Notes under the pieces: model-generated
What the model was told of the DNA's origin: nothing
The model's input: only the letters and a program-made list of their open reading frames with translations
Database searches by the model: none
Shown: positions 6,278-14,662 of the stretch, piece by piece
Layout: each line of letters opens with the position of its first letter
Position numbering within the stretch: the first letter of the stretch is position 1
Origin: JBEAUL01 sp041161475
GTDB lineage: Bacteria > Pseudomonadota > Gammaproteobacteria > UBA6186 > Azoamicaceae
DNA length: 16,618 nt
Direction of reading: 5' to 3'
Assembly: GCA_041161475.1 (NCBI GenBank)
Contig: JBEAUL010000101.1
Location: 1 to 16,618 of the forward strand
Made by a program: the position numbers and the translations under genes

Positions 6278-7366
6278 CTACAAGGGAGTTAAGTTATCTT
6301 TACCACTTAGGCGGATCTGAAGTCGCACATCATTTTGAGAATTGGCATATTGAATGGCGGTTGTGTCTGTTATTTTGTGTGATTTAAATAACTCTATAAC
6401 GGATTGATCGAAAGTTTGCATGCCACTGGCTTTACTTTTTTCAATAAAATCAGGGATCTCAACAAAATCACCTTTGCGTATTCGGTCCGCGATAATAGCA
6501 GAATTCAGCATAATCTCAACAGCGGGCACAACATTGTCATCTTTTATCGTTGGCAATAACTTTTGGCAGATAATTGCATGCAAACTCAGTGATAAGCTGT
6601 TAAGCATGTTTTCACGATTTTTGTCCTGAAAGAAATTCCCAATGCGCTCCAGTGTCTGGTAAGTGTTGTTTGCATGTATCGTTGCAATGCATAAATGGCC
6701 TGTTTCAGCAAAATGCAGTGCACGAGACATTACCTCTGTGCTGCGAATTTCTCCAATCATTAAGACAGAAGGGGCCTGCCTCAGACTATTATGCAGTGCA
6801 ATTTCATATGAAGCAGTATCTGTGCCCACTTCACGCTGTGTGATAATCGATTTTTTATGTTCATGCAAATATTCCATCGGATCTTCAATACAAATAATGT
6901 GCCCTGGAAAATGGGTATTTCTATAATCGAGCAAAGAAGCCAGTGTGGTGCTTTTACCCGCACCTGCCGGGCCTGAAACCACAATCAGTCCGCTTTTTTT
7001 CTCTATAAGCTTGTTTAAGCTTGGGGGTAACTGTAAACGTTCAAGTGAGGGAATGTTATTGTCGATCATCCTAATGACTGCGCTATACCGAGATTTTTGA
7101 ACGTAAGCACTTAAACGAAATCGTCCCAACTTTTCATAGTCGAGCGCAATATTACATTCATTGGTTTCAAGTAAGGCTTGTTGTTGCTTTTCTGAGAGCG
7201 TAGAAAAAATAAGATCTTTAATCCCTTCTTTATCCAAAGAAGGAAAAGACAGTGGCAAATAGTTATTCTTTATTTTAACCGTCGGGGATACGCCAACGCT
7301 TAAAAACAAATCTGTTGCGCCTTGTTGTCGCATACTTTCTAGCAATTGATAAATATCTACGTTCAT
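6278..7366 (-). CDS. pilU: PilU-like type IV pilus retraction ATPase
   Basis: Member of the PilT/PilU secretion-ATPase family, a hexameric cytoplasmic motor that depolymerises type IV pili. In 362 residues: an N-terminal PAS-like domain (GATDLFLSVG, 16-25), Walker A GPAGAGKST at 132-140, the Asp box with IEDPMEY at 160-166, Walker B VLMIGEIR at 201-208 with catalytic Glu206, and the His box ATIHANNT at 228-235. The C-terminal GMQTFDQSVIELF and NDVRLQIRL pattern points to PilU rather than PilT. The usual threonine in GPTGxGKST is Ala here. No other pilus gene is in the window, and the usual pilT neighbour is missing. The ATG has only a weak ribosome-binding sequence (GTAG). Confidence 0.87.
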   Translation of the reverse strand: MNVDIYQLLESMRQQGATDLFLSVGVSPTVKIKNNYLPLSFPSLDKEGIKDLIFSTLSEKQQQALLETNECNIALDYEKLGRFRLSAYVQKSRYSAVIRMIDNNIPSLERLQLPPSLNKLIEKKSGLIVVSGPAGAGKSTTLASLLDYRNTHFPGHIICIEDPMEYLHEHKKSIITQREVGTDTASYEIALHNSLRQAPSVLMIGEIRSTEVMSRALHFAETGHLCIATIHANNTYQTLERIGNFFQDKNRENMLNSLSLSLHAIICQKLLPTIKDDNVVPAVEIMLNSAIIADRIRKGDFVEIPDFIEKSKASGMQTFDQSVIELFKSHKITDTTAIQYANSQNDVRLQIRLSGKDNLTPL

Positions 7367-7415
7367 CTACGAATTACCCAGAGTAATATATGTGTTTATG
7401 CATGCAAATAAAATG

Positions 7416-7432
7416 ATTTCTTTTCATTACAC
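7416..7432 (-). terminator. Weak AT-rich hairpin after priA
   Basis: On the minus strand AATGA AAAGAAA TCATT is followed by a T-rich TTATTT. The 5-bp AT-rich stem would make a poor terminator. The rest of 7367-7498 shows a TATACT hexamer but no convincing -35 and nothing coding. Confidence 0.25.
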
Positions 7433-7498
7433 TTAGCCTGCAGTATAGACCTTCGGTACAAAGAATATGTGTTGTAAACGGTTGTATATGCGCTGCGT

Positions 7499-9541
7499 TC
7501 ACAGCACTTCTTGCGGGTCGGTATTGATAACCCAACGAGCGCTGGTACGAATAGGGGATGCCTGTAGTTCAGCCAGGAGTCGATCAATCCAGTAATGTAA
7601 ATCTTTCCTGTCCGAAGCCTGTACGACCAGTTGGGCGCGATAGTAGCCGATTTTTTTTTCCATTAATGCGGGAACAGGCCCCATGATGTGTACATGCCTT
7701 GTATTAAATTCAGGCTGACGCATCAATGATAGGCTTTTGTTTTTAATCCAAGTGAGCAATTCATTGGCACGGGTAGCGTGTTTACTTTCTGCTTGCCATA
7801 AAATTTGATGTGTGTAAGGTGGCAGTTCCATTGCCATGCGTTCGGCGAGGAGCGCTTCTGCAAAAGCCTTGTACCCAGATGTGAGTAAAGTGGTGAGCAG
7901 TGGATGTTCTGGGAAATGGGTTTGTAGTACAATTTCGCCTTGATGCTTTTCTCTTCCAGCCCGTCCACCAACCTGCATAATCAATTGCCCTAGACGTTCT
8001 TGACTCCGAAAATCTGCAGAATAAAAAGCTGCATCGATATCGAGAATGCCGACCAATGTCAGGTTTTTAAAGTGATGTCCTTTGCTGATCATCTGGGTGC
8101 CTAAAATAATCAGCGGTACACCCGTATGTATGGTAGAGAGCGCGGATTGTAATGCCTCAGGATGTTGAATCACATCTCGGTCAATCCGCACAATAGCGTA
8201 CTCTGGAAACCACTCTGATACCGTTTTTTCGATTTTTTCAGTACCAATGCCGACAGGTTTCAGTGGCGTCGCCTGGCACTTGGGGCAGGCTGTTGGTGGA
8301 GTCGTTGTTGACAGACAATGGTGGCACTTTAAACAGTTTTTTTTGTGATGGTATACCAAAGAAGCATCACAGCGTTTACAGCGGGCTTTAAAGCCACAGC
8401 TTTCACAATATAATAAGGCCGCATATCCGCGTCGATTTAAAAAAAGCAATACTTGTCGATGATTGGCCAAGTGTTCACTTATTTTATGTCGGAGCGTTTC
8501 CGAAATACCAGAAACGGTTTTTTCATTTCTCGGATTGATTAAGGTAACCCGAGATGCTGTTGCATTTCCCGCTCTGTTGGGTAAAGTAACTGGCGTATAT
8601 TTTCCCTGTTTAACATTGTGCAGTGTTTCTAGAGAGGGGGTTGCCGATCCTAATACAATGGGGCAGCCTTCTAAAGAAGCCCGCATTAACAAGACATCTC
8701 TTGCATGATAGCGCACACCAGTTTGTTGTTTAAAAGATAAATCATGTTCTTCGTCCACTACAAATAAGCCAGGATGCTTTAAGGGGACAAAGGCAGCTGA
8801 ACGTGTGCCAATAACGATAGGTGCTAACCCTTCGGTGGCCATTTTCCAGTGGTAAAACCGTGTTGCTTCGCTAACACCAGAGTGTAAAACCGCAAGCGTG
8901 CATGAAAAGCGTTGCTCAAATCGAGATAAAGTTTGGGGGGTAAGTGCAATTTCTGGCACTAAAATTAAGGCCTGTTTTCCTTGTTTGATAACCGATTCTA
9001 TGGCTTGTAAATAGACCTCGGTTTTACCACTGCCTGTAATCCCTTCTAGCAAAAAAGTATTGAATTTACCTAGGGAATCACGAATACGGTCAATGGCGCT
9101 TACCTGATATTCATTTAACTGTATTGCTTCTGATACAGTGGGTACAGTGGTACTCGAATGGTCTTTATGCTTTTTTTTACCTGCGCGCAATGGCCATGCA
9201 TTGGTTTTTCCGCTACGCAAGCGTTTTGGTAAAAATAAGTTCCAGGCTTCCCCAGGTGGACAATGGTAGTAACGACACACCCACTGACTTAAGTGAAATA
9301 AAGTCGATGGTAATACCGGATCTGTATCCAGTATGGCCGTGATCTGTTTTAACTTATTCAATGGACAGTCGCTACTGTCTTTGATTTGAATGATAACGCC
9401 TGTTGTCGCGGTGGACTTTTGACCAAAAGGAACAAGAACACGTAGCCCTATAGGTAGCACATCAGCAGACAAGCCGTCTTTTGGGGGTAAATAATCAAAA
9501 AGTCCAAAGACAGGGCTCAATATGGCAATTTGCAGAAACAT
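7499..9541 (-). CDS. priA: Primosomal helicase PriA
   Basis: PriA is the 3'-5' superfamily 2 helicase that recognises stalled replication forks and reloads the replisome outside oriC. Of 680 residues, 1-105 form the fork-binding domain (GLFDYLPP, RVLVPFG). The helicase core has Walker A GITGSGKT at 167-174, Walker B DEEH at 263-266 and GSATPS at 298-303. The zinc-binding insert supplies eight cysteines in four CxxC pairs (C379/382, 388/391, 406/409, 419/422), plus an extra C403. Later motifs include GIGTEKIEKT, GTQMISKGHHF and QVGGRAGR. It is shorter than the E. coli protein (732) but all core elements are present. The ATG overlaps the pip stop by one base (TAATG), so the two are probably co-translated. 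Confidence 0.97.
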   Translation of the reverse strand: MFLQIAILSPVFGLFDYLPPKDGLSADVLPIGLRVLVPFGQKSTATTGVIIQIKDSSDCPLNKLKQITAILDTDPVLPSTLFHLSQWVCRYYHCPPGEAWNLFLPKRLRSGKTNAWPLRAGKKKHKDHSSTTVPTVSEAIQLNEYQVSAIDRIRDSLGKFNTFLLEGITGSGKTEVYLQAIESVIKQGKQALILVPEIALTPQTLSRFEQRFSCTLAVLHSGVSEATRFYHWKMATEGLAPIVIGTRSAAFVPLKHPGLFVVDEEHDLSFKQQTGVRYHARDVLLMRASLEGCPIVLGSATPSLETLHNVKQGKYTPVTLPNRAGNATASRVTLINPRNEKTVSGISETLRHKISEHLANHRQVLLFLNRRGYAALLYCESCGFKARCKRCDASLVYHHKKNCLKCHHCLSTTTPPTACPKCQATPLKPVGIGTEKIEKTVSEWFPEYAIVRIDRDVIQHPEALQSALSTIHTGVPLIILGTQMISKGHHFKNLTLVGILDIDAAFYSADFRSQERLGQLIMQVGGRAGREKHQGEIVLQTHFPEHPLLTTLLTSGYKAFAEALLAERMAMELPPYTHQILWQAESKHATRANELLTWIKNKSLSLMRQPEFNTRHVHIMGPVPALMEKKIGYYRAQLVVQASDRKDLHYWIDRLLAELQASPIRTSARWVINTDPQEVL

Positions 9542-10497
9542 TAGGCATTCAGTTGTTGTGCAAGCTTGTTTGTTGCTATCACCAAAGCATTCACATTGGC
9601 CGGATCGCTGCTGGTATGTCCTGCATCACGCACAATCTGTAATTCAGAACCTGGCCAGGCTTTATGTAGGGCATATGCATTGTCTACCGGACATAAAATA
9701 TCGTATCGTCCATGTATAATGACGCCGTTTAGGTTATTCATTTTATCAATATCATCGAGTAACTGATTGGGTCTTAAAAAAACCTTGTTTAAAAAATAGT
9801 GTGTTTGTGTTTTGGCTAAGCTGAGGGCCAAATGGGGTTGCATCAATTCTGCTAGACGATGTGGGTTGGGTTGTAGCGTACCACAGATAGCATGCCACTG
9901 CGCCCAGGCTTTTGCTGCCCCCATTCTAGCCAGTTCATCACTGCCATGAATGCGATTATAATAAGCTTGCAATAAATGGTTATGTTCTGGTTCCGGAATA
10001 TGTGAAATAAATTCGGCCCAGGCATCAGGAAATATCCGGCTTGCGCCACCCGCTTGATACAACCAAGACAGTTCTTGTTCTCGACATAAGGTAATGCCAC
10101 ATAGAATTAAATAAGTAACCTGTGCTGGATATGCTTGCGCATATAAAACACTTAATGCGCTTCCCCAAGAGGTACCGAAGAGCACCCATTGTTTAATATT
10201 GAGATAATTACGCAAGGTTTCGATATCTTCGATAAGATGAGCGGTAGTGTTGTCTTCTGGATTGATGCATGGACTTGAATGGCCACAACCCCTCTGATCG
10301 AACAGTATAATGCGATAACAGGTGGGGTCAAAAAAACGACGGTGATCGGCATGACACCCGCCACCAGGGCCGCCATGCACAAATAAAATGGGTATTCCTT
10401 GAGGATTACCGGATTCTTCTGCATACAGTTGGTGGTTATCTGGGGTTTTTATGCCGTGAGTGGCATAGGGCTTAATCGGTGCAAACAATGTATGCAT
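9541..10497 (-). CDS. pip: Proline iminopeptidase (peptidase S33)
   Basis: Alpha/beta-hydrolase that releases N-terminal proline from peptides. From the chosen start it has 318 residues: the oxyanion motif HGGPGGG at 41-47, DQRGCGHSSP, the nucleophile elbow GTSWGS with Ser110, Asp266 in GRYDILCP and His294 in DAGH, the expected catalytic triad. I chose the ATG at 10497 over the one 33 bases upstream because AAGGA lies 7 nt before it and homologues begin near this point (LFAPIKPYATHGI). The 3' end overlaps priA by one base. The gene begins 76 bp after the transporter. Confidence 0.95.
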   Translation of the reverse strand: MHTLFAPIKPYATHGIKTPDNHQLYAEESGNPQGIPILFVHGGPGGGCHADHRRFFDPTCYRIILFDQRGCGHSSPCINPEDNTTAHLIEDIETLRNYLNIKQWVLFGTSWGSALSVLYAQAYPAQVTYLILCGITLCREQELSWLYQAGGASRIFPDAWAEFISHIPEPEHNHLLQAYYNRIHGSDELARMGAAKAWAQWHAICGTLQPNPHRLAELMQPHLALSLAKTQTHYFLNKVFLRPNQLLDDIDKMNNLNGVIIHGRYDILCPVDNAYALHKAWPGSELQIVRDAGHTSSDPANVNALVIATNKLAQQLNA

Positions 10498-10523
10498 GGG
10501 ACAATCCTTTAGGTGGTCGAAAA

Positions 10524-10540
10524 AGCACAAAGAAGGCGCT
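10524..10540 (-). terminator. Possible intrinsic terminator after the transporter gene
   Basis: On the minus strand AGCGC CTTCTTT GTGCT (5 bp, one G-U) is followed by TTTT. It lies about 33 bases after the transporter stop codon and just before pip. Modest stability. Confidence 0.35.
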
Positions 10541-10573
10541 CAAAGCTTAACAAACCAATCCTTTGAAATCAAC

Positions 10574-11791
10574 TTAAGCGCGGGTTGGTCTGGTTTTTCG
10601 TAAGTCGGCTTTTCGTGAACGAGACCGATGCTTGAAGTCAGCAATGTAGTGAAAGATACGACTCATCAGCAAGGCAAATGCGCTGTTTCCCATGACATTG
10701 GTTGCAGTAAATAAGGGATCGAACAAATAATATAAGGCGGTGATGATAGAAGACATTTGACTGTCAAAACCAAGATATTGTTGCAAGATGGGTAACATAA
10801 CAATGATTCCGCCACCAGGAACGGCCGCGACTGAAAATTTGTATAGCACAAAAAAAGTTGAAAATAAGAAAAACACCTCTGGGGTTGGCATGGAGTGCCC
10901 AAATGTACTCAGTAAGGCGAGCGCCATCAAGGGAATGCCAATGCTGTCACCAACCAAATGGATATTAACTGTGGTAGGTAGTACGGCACGAATCACATCT
11001 TGTCGTTCTCCCTGATGCTCTGTAACACTGATATTAACGGGGAGGGCTGCCATACTAGACATGGTTGAAAAACCCATAATACCAGCAGGCAGTATGTTTT
11101 TAATCAGTTGGATGCATTGCTTGACGCGAAAACGGGCAACAATTAAAAACAAAAAGCTGAGGTATAGAATATTAACGAGCGCAAGCAGACCCATCAAAGG
11201 CAGGTATTTTTGGATGATCTGCATTAAGATGCCGTCGTGTTGCATTTTGAGCAAAAACCCAAGCATAAATATAGGCAGTAAGGGCACGAACCCTTTCTCC
11301 AAAAAAGTGGTCACGCCTTTTTGTGCGATGCGGTTAAAACGCACGGCTGGGGCAAAATGTATCAATGAAAAAAATGTCCCTGCGAGAAAACCCGCGATAA
11401 GTGCCCATTCATTGGGGATTTTGTATGTACTGAAGTCCAGTGACCACAATGCCGGCAATGCCAGGTGGGTATCTTTAACAAAATGTACTTTTAGTTTTAG
11501 GAGCGGTAGGATGGTGTCTCCGAGCACGTAGGCAATGGTTGTTGAAAAAAAGTTTGAGCAACAGACCAAAGCAAATAAGGCCAGTACAAAGATAAAAGCT
11601 TTTTTCTGATGAATGAGCATACCGTTCATTAAACAGCTGAAGATAATGAGGGGCAGAACGGTGAGTAAAATCTCTTTTAGGCTTAAGCTCAAGGCGTATA
11701 ACCCTGATTTTAAAGGCAGAGGCAATAAATGACCAAAGAATCCTACAAAAGCGATAATCAATAAAAGTTTTATAGATAAATTTATTTTCAT
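10574..11791 (-). CDS. SDF-family (dicarboxylate/amino acid:cation) symporter, divergent
   Basis: A 405-residue membrane protein with about eight hydrophobic segments in the layout of the sodium:dicarboxylate symporter (DAACS) family. The two re-entrant hairpins are recognisable: FSTMSSMAALP at 241-251 (serine-rich HP1) and VAAVPGGGIIVM at 321-332 (HP2). Between them, TM7 reads NIHLVGD at 276-282 where characterised members have NMDGT, and TM8 reads NVMGN at 365-369 where they have NVTGD. Two aspartates that bind sodium in archaeal GltPh and its relatives are thus His and Asn here, and the TM8 arginine that reads acidic side chains is not evident. Substrate and coupling ion therefore cannot be assigned. 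The C-terminal tail is very basic. AAGGA lies 5-6 nt before the ATG. Confidence 0.8.
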   Translation of the reverse strand: MKINLSIKLLLIIAFVGFFGHLLPLPLKSGLYALSLSLKEILLTVLPLIIFSCLMNGMLIHQKKAFIFVLALFALVCCSNFFSTTIAYVLGDTILPLLKLKVHFVKDTHLALPALWSLDFSTYKIPNEWALIAGFLAGTFFSLIHFAPAVRFNRIAQKGVTTFLEKGFVPLLPIFMLGFLLKMQHDGILMQIIQKYLPLMGLLALVNILYLSFLFLIVARFRVKQCIQLIKNILPAGIMGFSTMSSMAALPVNISVTEHQGERQDVIRAVLPTTVNIHLVGDSIGIPLMALALLSTFGHSMPTPEVFFLFSTFFVLYKFSVAAVPGGGIIVMLPILQQYLGFDSQMSSIITALYYLFDPLFTATNVMGNSAFALLMSRIFHYIADFKHRSRSRKADLRKTRPTRA

Positions 11792-11915
11792 GATGTTCCT
11801 TGAGGCCCCCTCTTTTGTCTTACGTTGATTTGAGCAAATATCTTACAAAAACGACAGTTATTTGGCTCTATTCAAGTTATACCCAAATATTGCATCATAG
11901 GTATTGTCAATCTCC

Positions 11916-11938
11916 AACCGACTATAATTCGGTTTTTT
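11916..11938 (+). terminator. Intrinsic terminator 1 of a tandem pair, plus-strand facing
   Basis: Plus-strand AACCGA CTATAAT TCGGTT forms a perfect 6-bp stem and runs into six T. The TATAAT in its loop is probably coincidental to promoter function. No plus-strand gene lies upstream. Confidence 0.6.
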
Positions 11939-11969
11939 GCCCAGGTCCTTCACCTGGGCTTCTTTTTTT
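11939..11969 (+). terminator. Strong intrinsic terminator 2 of the tandem pair
   Basis: Plus-strand GCCCAGG TCCTTCA CCTGGGC forms a perfect 7-bp GC-rich stem with a 7-nt loop, followed by TTCTTTTTTT. On the minus strand the hairpin is followed by A residues, so it cannot terminate typA. The rest of 11792-12012 holds nothing coding. Confidence 0.8.
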
Positions 11970-12012
11970 CGGGGGCTGGCTTAGTATAGCTGGTTTTTAT
12001 TGACGACAGGTA

Positions 12013-13827
12013 TTAACCACGTGCCGCCTTCTTACGTTCATGTTCTTTTAAAAACCGTTTGCGTAAACGAATATTTTTGGGTGTGATTTCGACCAATTCA
12101 TCGTCTTCAATGAATTCTAGCGCGTATTCCAGGGTTAGACGAATGGGCGGGCTCAACACAATATTTTCATCAGAACCAGCGGCACGAATATTGGTCAGTT
12201 GTTTTGCTTTGATGGGGTTTACTTCTAGATCGTTATCTCTGGTATGAATCCCGATAATCATCCCTTCATAGACTTCCGTTTGTGGGCCAACAAACAGTTT
12301 TCCTCGAGGCTGCAGATTAAAAAGCGAATAGGCAGTGGTTTTACCAACGCCATTGGCAATCAATACGCCGTTGTTGCGCTTAATGGGTGCCACGTTTTCT
12401 TGTAAAACGTCATATCTGTCAAACACGTGCGTCACAATGGCAGAACCAGAACTTAAGGTTAAGCATTCGCCATGAAAGCCAATCAACCCACGGGAGGGAA
12501 TATCGTAATCTAAACGCACTCTGCCTTTCCCGTCCATGATCATGTCCAGCATTTTTCCGCGTCGTTCACCCAAGCGTTGCATGATCGCACCTTGATAAGT
12601 TTCTTCCACATCAACAACCAGTTGTTCAAAGGGTTCATGCACAACGCCATCAATGGTTTGTAAGATAACCTGTGGTCTAGAAACAGCAAGTTCATACCCT
12701 TCTCTACGCATGGTTTCAATTAAAATCCCTAAATGTAGCTCACCGCGACCCGAGACTTTAAATTTATCAGCGTCTTCTAACTCTTCAACGCGCAAAGCAA
12801 TATTGTGCTTGGTTTCTTTAAATAAGCGTTCGCGTAATTGACGGCTGGTAACAAATTTGCCTTCTCTGCCCATCATGGGGGAGTCATTGGTTTGGAAAAC
12901 CATGCTGATTGTTGGCTCGTCTACACTTAAAGGCGGCAACATTTCGGGTTGTTCTCTGGCACAAACAGTGTCTGAAATATACAAGTCGGGAATCCCTGCG
13001 ATCGCAACAATGTCACCGGCTTCAGCTGCTGGGATTTCATGACGTTCTAGGCCCATATAGCCAAAGACTTGTAGTACGCGACCCTGACGAACAACACCAT
13101 CACGGTTGACAATGCTCACTGCTGTATTGGCTGGCAACAAGCCACGTCTGACGCGACCGATACCAATCACGCCGAGGTAATTAGAGTAGTCAAGTGAACT
13201 GATTTGCATTTGAAAAGCCCCTTCTAGCTCAGCAGGTGGAGGGGGCACTTCTCTGGCAATGGTTTCAAACAAGGGGGTCAAATCTTCGCTGGGCTTGTTT
13301 AAATCCAGCGTAGCAAAGCCTTGTAAGGCTGATGCATACACAATCGGGAAATCAAGTTGTTTTTCGTTGGCACCAAGGCGATCGAATAAATCAAATACTT
13401 GATCAACCACCCAATCAGGACGGGCACCTGGACGGTCAACTTTGTTCACAACCAAAATAGGGTTAAGACCACACTCAAAAGCTTTTTGTGTCACGAAACG
13501 GGTTTGTGGCATAGGTCCATCTACTGCATCGACCAATAAAAGCACAGAATCGACCATCGACAAAATACGCTCTACCTCTCCGCCAAAATCCGCGTGGCCA
13601 GGGGTATCCACAATATTAAACCGATAGTCGCCCCATTTAATCGCCGTATTTTTTGATAAAATCGTAATCCCACGTTCTTTTTCTAATTCATTTGAATCCA
13701 TGACACGCTCTACTTGAGTGCCTCGGTTGCTCAAAGTGCCAGATTGTCTGAGTAGTTTATCAACCAGGGTTGTTTTTCCGTGGTCAACGTGGGCGATAAT
13801 AGCGATATTTCGTAGTTGTTCAATCAT
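12013..13827 (-). CDS. typA: Translational GTPase BipA/TypA
   Basis: Ribosome-binding GTPase of the EF-G/LepA group that aids 50S subunit assembly and growth under stress or low temperature. At 604 residues it is of normal length. The G-domain motifs are complete: AHVDHGKTT at 12-20, RGITI at 52-56, DTPGHAD at 74-80, NKVD at 128-131 and a SAL segment. Domain II has the beta-barrel GRVRRG, and the BipA-specific C-terminal half shows SRGLIGF, ENVAPIKRNNGVL and ITPKNIRLRKR near the end. The ribosome-binding sequence before the ATG is weak. It is the first minus-strand gene after a divergent gap shared with the plus-strand operon at 14051. Confidence 0.98.
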   Translation of the reverse strand: MIEQLRNIAIIAHVDHGKTTLVDKLLRQSGTLSNRGTQVERVMDSNELEKERGITILSKNTAIKWGDYRFNIVDTPGHADFGGEVERILSMVDSVLLLVDAVDGPMPQTRFVTQKAFECGLNPILVVNKVDRPGARPDWVVDQVFDLFDRLGANEKQLDFPIVYASALQGFATLDLNKPSEDLTPLFETIAREVPPPPAELEGAFQMQISSLDYSNYLGVIGIGRVRRGLLPANTAVSIVNRDGVVRQGRVLQVFGYMGLERHEIPAAEAGDIVAIAGIPDLYISDTVCAREQPEMLPPLSVDEPTISMVFQTNDSPMMGREGKFVTSRQLRERLFKETKHNIALRVEELEDADKFKVSGRGELHLGILIETMRREGYELAVSRPQVILQTIDGVVHEPFEQLVVDVEETYQGAIMQRLGERRGKMLDMIMDGKGRVRLDYDIPSRGLIGFHGECLTLSSGSAIVTHVFDRYDVLQENVAPIKRNNGVLIANGVGKTTAYSLFNLQPRGKLFVGPQTEVYEGMIIGIHTRDNDLEVNPIKAKQLTNIRAAGSDENIVLSPPIRLTLEYALEFIEDDELVEITPKNIRLRKRFLKEHERKKAARG

Positions 13828-13932
13828 ATATGTACATCTTATTGTTGCATGGGGTTTTGTTGCGCTACCGGAGGTACTTCAAGGTAGGGGTCTAAATTAA
13901 TTGTAAAATTTCAGTCTCACACTTTACCTAAA

Positions 13933-13960
13933 TTTACGATATAGAGCAAGTGTGTATACA
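13933..13960 (+). promoter_or_regulatory. Possible sigma-70 promoter of the plus-strand operon
   Basis: TTTACG (13933-13938), a 16-bp spacer and TATACA (13955-13960), about 90 bp before the first plus-strand gene. Moderate match only. The divergent gap 13828-14050 otherwise shows nothing coding. Confidence 0.3.
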
Positions 13961-14050
13961 TGTAATAGTGACCTAGAAGGTATTTGAAAAAACGTCCTCT
14001 CTAACCGATACTTACAGTTAAAGTGAGGCTATTTTGTGAAAGGAGCCTTA

Positions 14051-14638
14051 ATGGGAAAAATGGTACTACACCCAACCCCCATTGCCCAGTGGCAAGCATT
14101 GGTGAGCGAAGCGTCTATGTCGCTGGGCACAGTTGCATTGTCAGAAGAATTAGAAAGCTATCTGGTATTTCTACTCATGCGTTTTATGGACAATGCAGAA
14201 TTGTCTGGTAGCGTGATGGCCATCGAATTTTTAAACAGTGTCGACCGCGTTAAAACAGCCAAAGAGGCCTCTTTACGGGAGGTAGGGGACAAATGTTTAC
14301 TGTTTGCAGGCTTTTTCCCAGAGCTTGCGCGTCGTCGTCGTGTTAACATGAGTTACTACGTAGAGCTGGGTCGCAGTGCCTATGCAAGCTTATCTTCCGT
14401 GCATCATCAAACATTTTCAACGTTATTCGCCCGATTAAGTCATGATTTTATACTGCTGGTCGATATATTACATAGTATGCGTGCGTTGGATACACAAAAA
14501 GAAGCATTAGACGTAATGGCGGCAGAAGAACTGTGGCGTGATACCAATAGTCAATACGCTAAAAGCATCTTAAAAAAATATTGTCCCACGTTTTCGCCTA
14601 TTCGAATGTCACATCACGGTGGCAACGTAAAACAGTAG
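14051..14638 (+). CDS. Conserved gammaproteobacterial protein of unknown function
   Basis: A 195-residue soluble, largely helical protein. The pattern (LHPTPIAQWQALVSEA, SEELESYLVFLLMRFM, REVGDKCLLFAGFFPE, ARRRRVNMSYYVELGRSAY, then FSTLFARLSHDF and VDILHSMR) is one I associate with a conserved uncharacterised family in gammaproteobacteria; no role is known to me. There is no signal peptide or membrane segment. The ATG at 14051 is preferred over the upstream in-frame GTG at 14036 because AGGAG lies 5 nt before the ATG while the GTG has no ribosome-binding sequence. First gene of a three-gene plus-strand operon; the next gene starts 24 nt downstream. Confidence 0.85.
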   Translation: MGKMVLHPTPIAQWQALVSEASMSLGTVALSEELESYLVFLLMRFMDNAELSGSVMAIEFLNSVDRVKTAKEASLREVGDKCLLFAGFFPELARRRRVNMSYYVELGRSAYASLSSVHHQTFSTLFARLSHDFILLVDILHSMRALDTQKEALDVMAAEELWRDTNSQYAKSILKKYCPTFSPIRMSHHGGNVKQ

Positions 14639-14662
14639 TCTTAAACAGTGCGGGTGTTTTTT

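Noticed and set aside
8273..8335. Extra cysteine (C403) in the PriA zinc region
   Set aside because: The eight expected zinc ligands are all present in four CxxC pairs, so the ninth is probably neutral.
11061..11531. 156-codon plus-strand frame opposite the transporter
   Set aside because: Antisense of a well-supported membrane protein; no family resemblance or start signal.
11905..11910. TTGACA on the minus strand as -35 for the transporter gene
   Set aside because: No acceptable -10 hexamer lies 15-19 bp downstream; only weak matches such as TATTTG are found.
13849..13883. Exact CTTGAA and CCCCAT hexamers upstream of typA, resembling a sigma-32 promoter
   Set aside because: They are 23 bp apart on the minus strand, well outside the 13-15 bp spacing of RpoH promoters.
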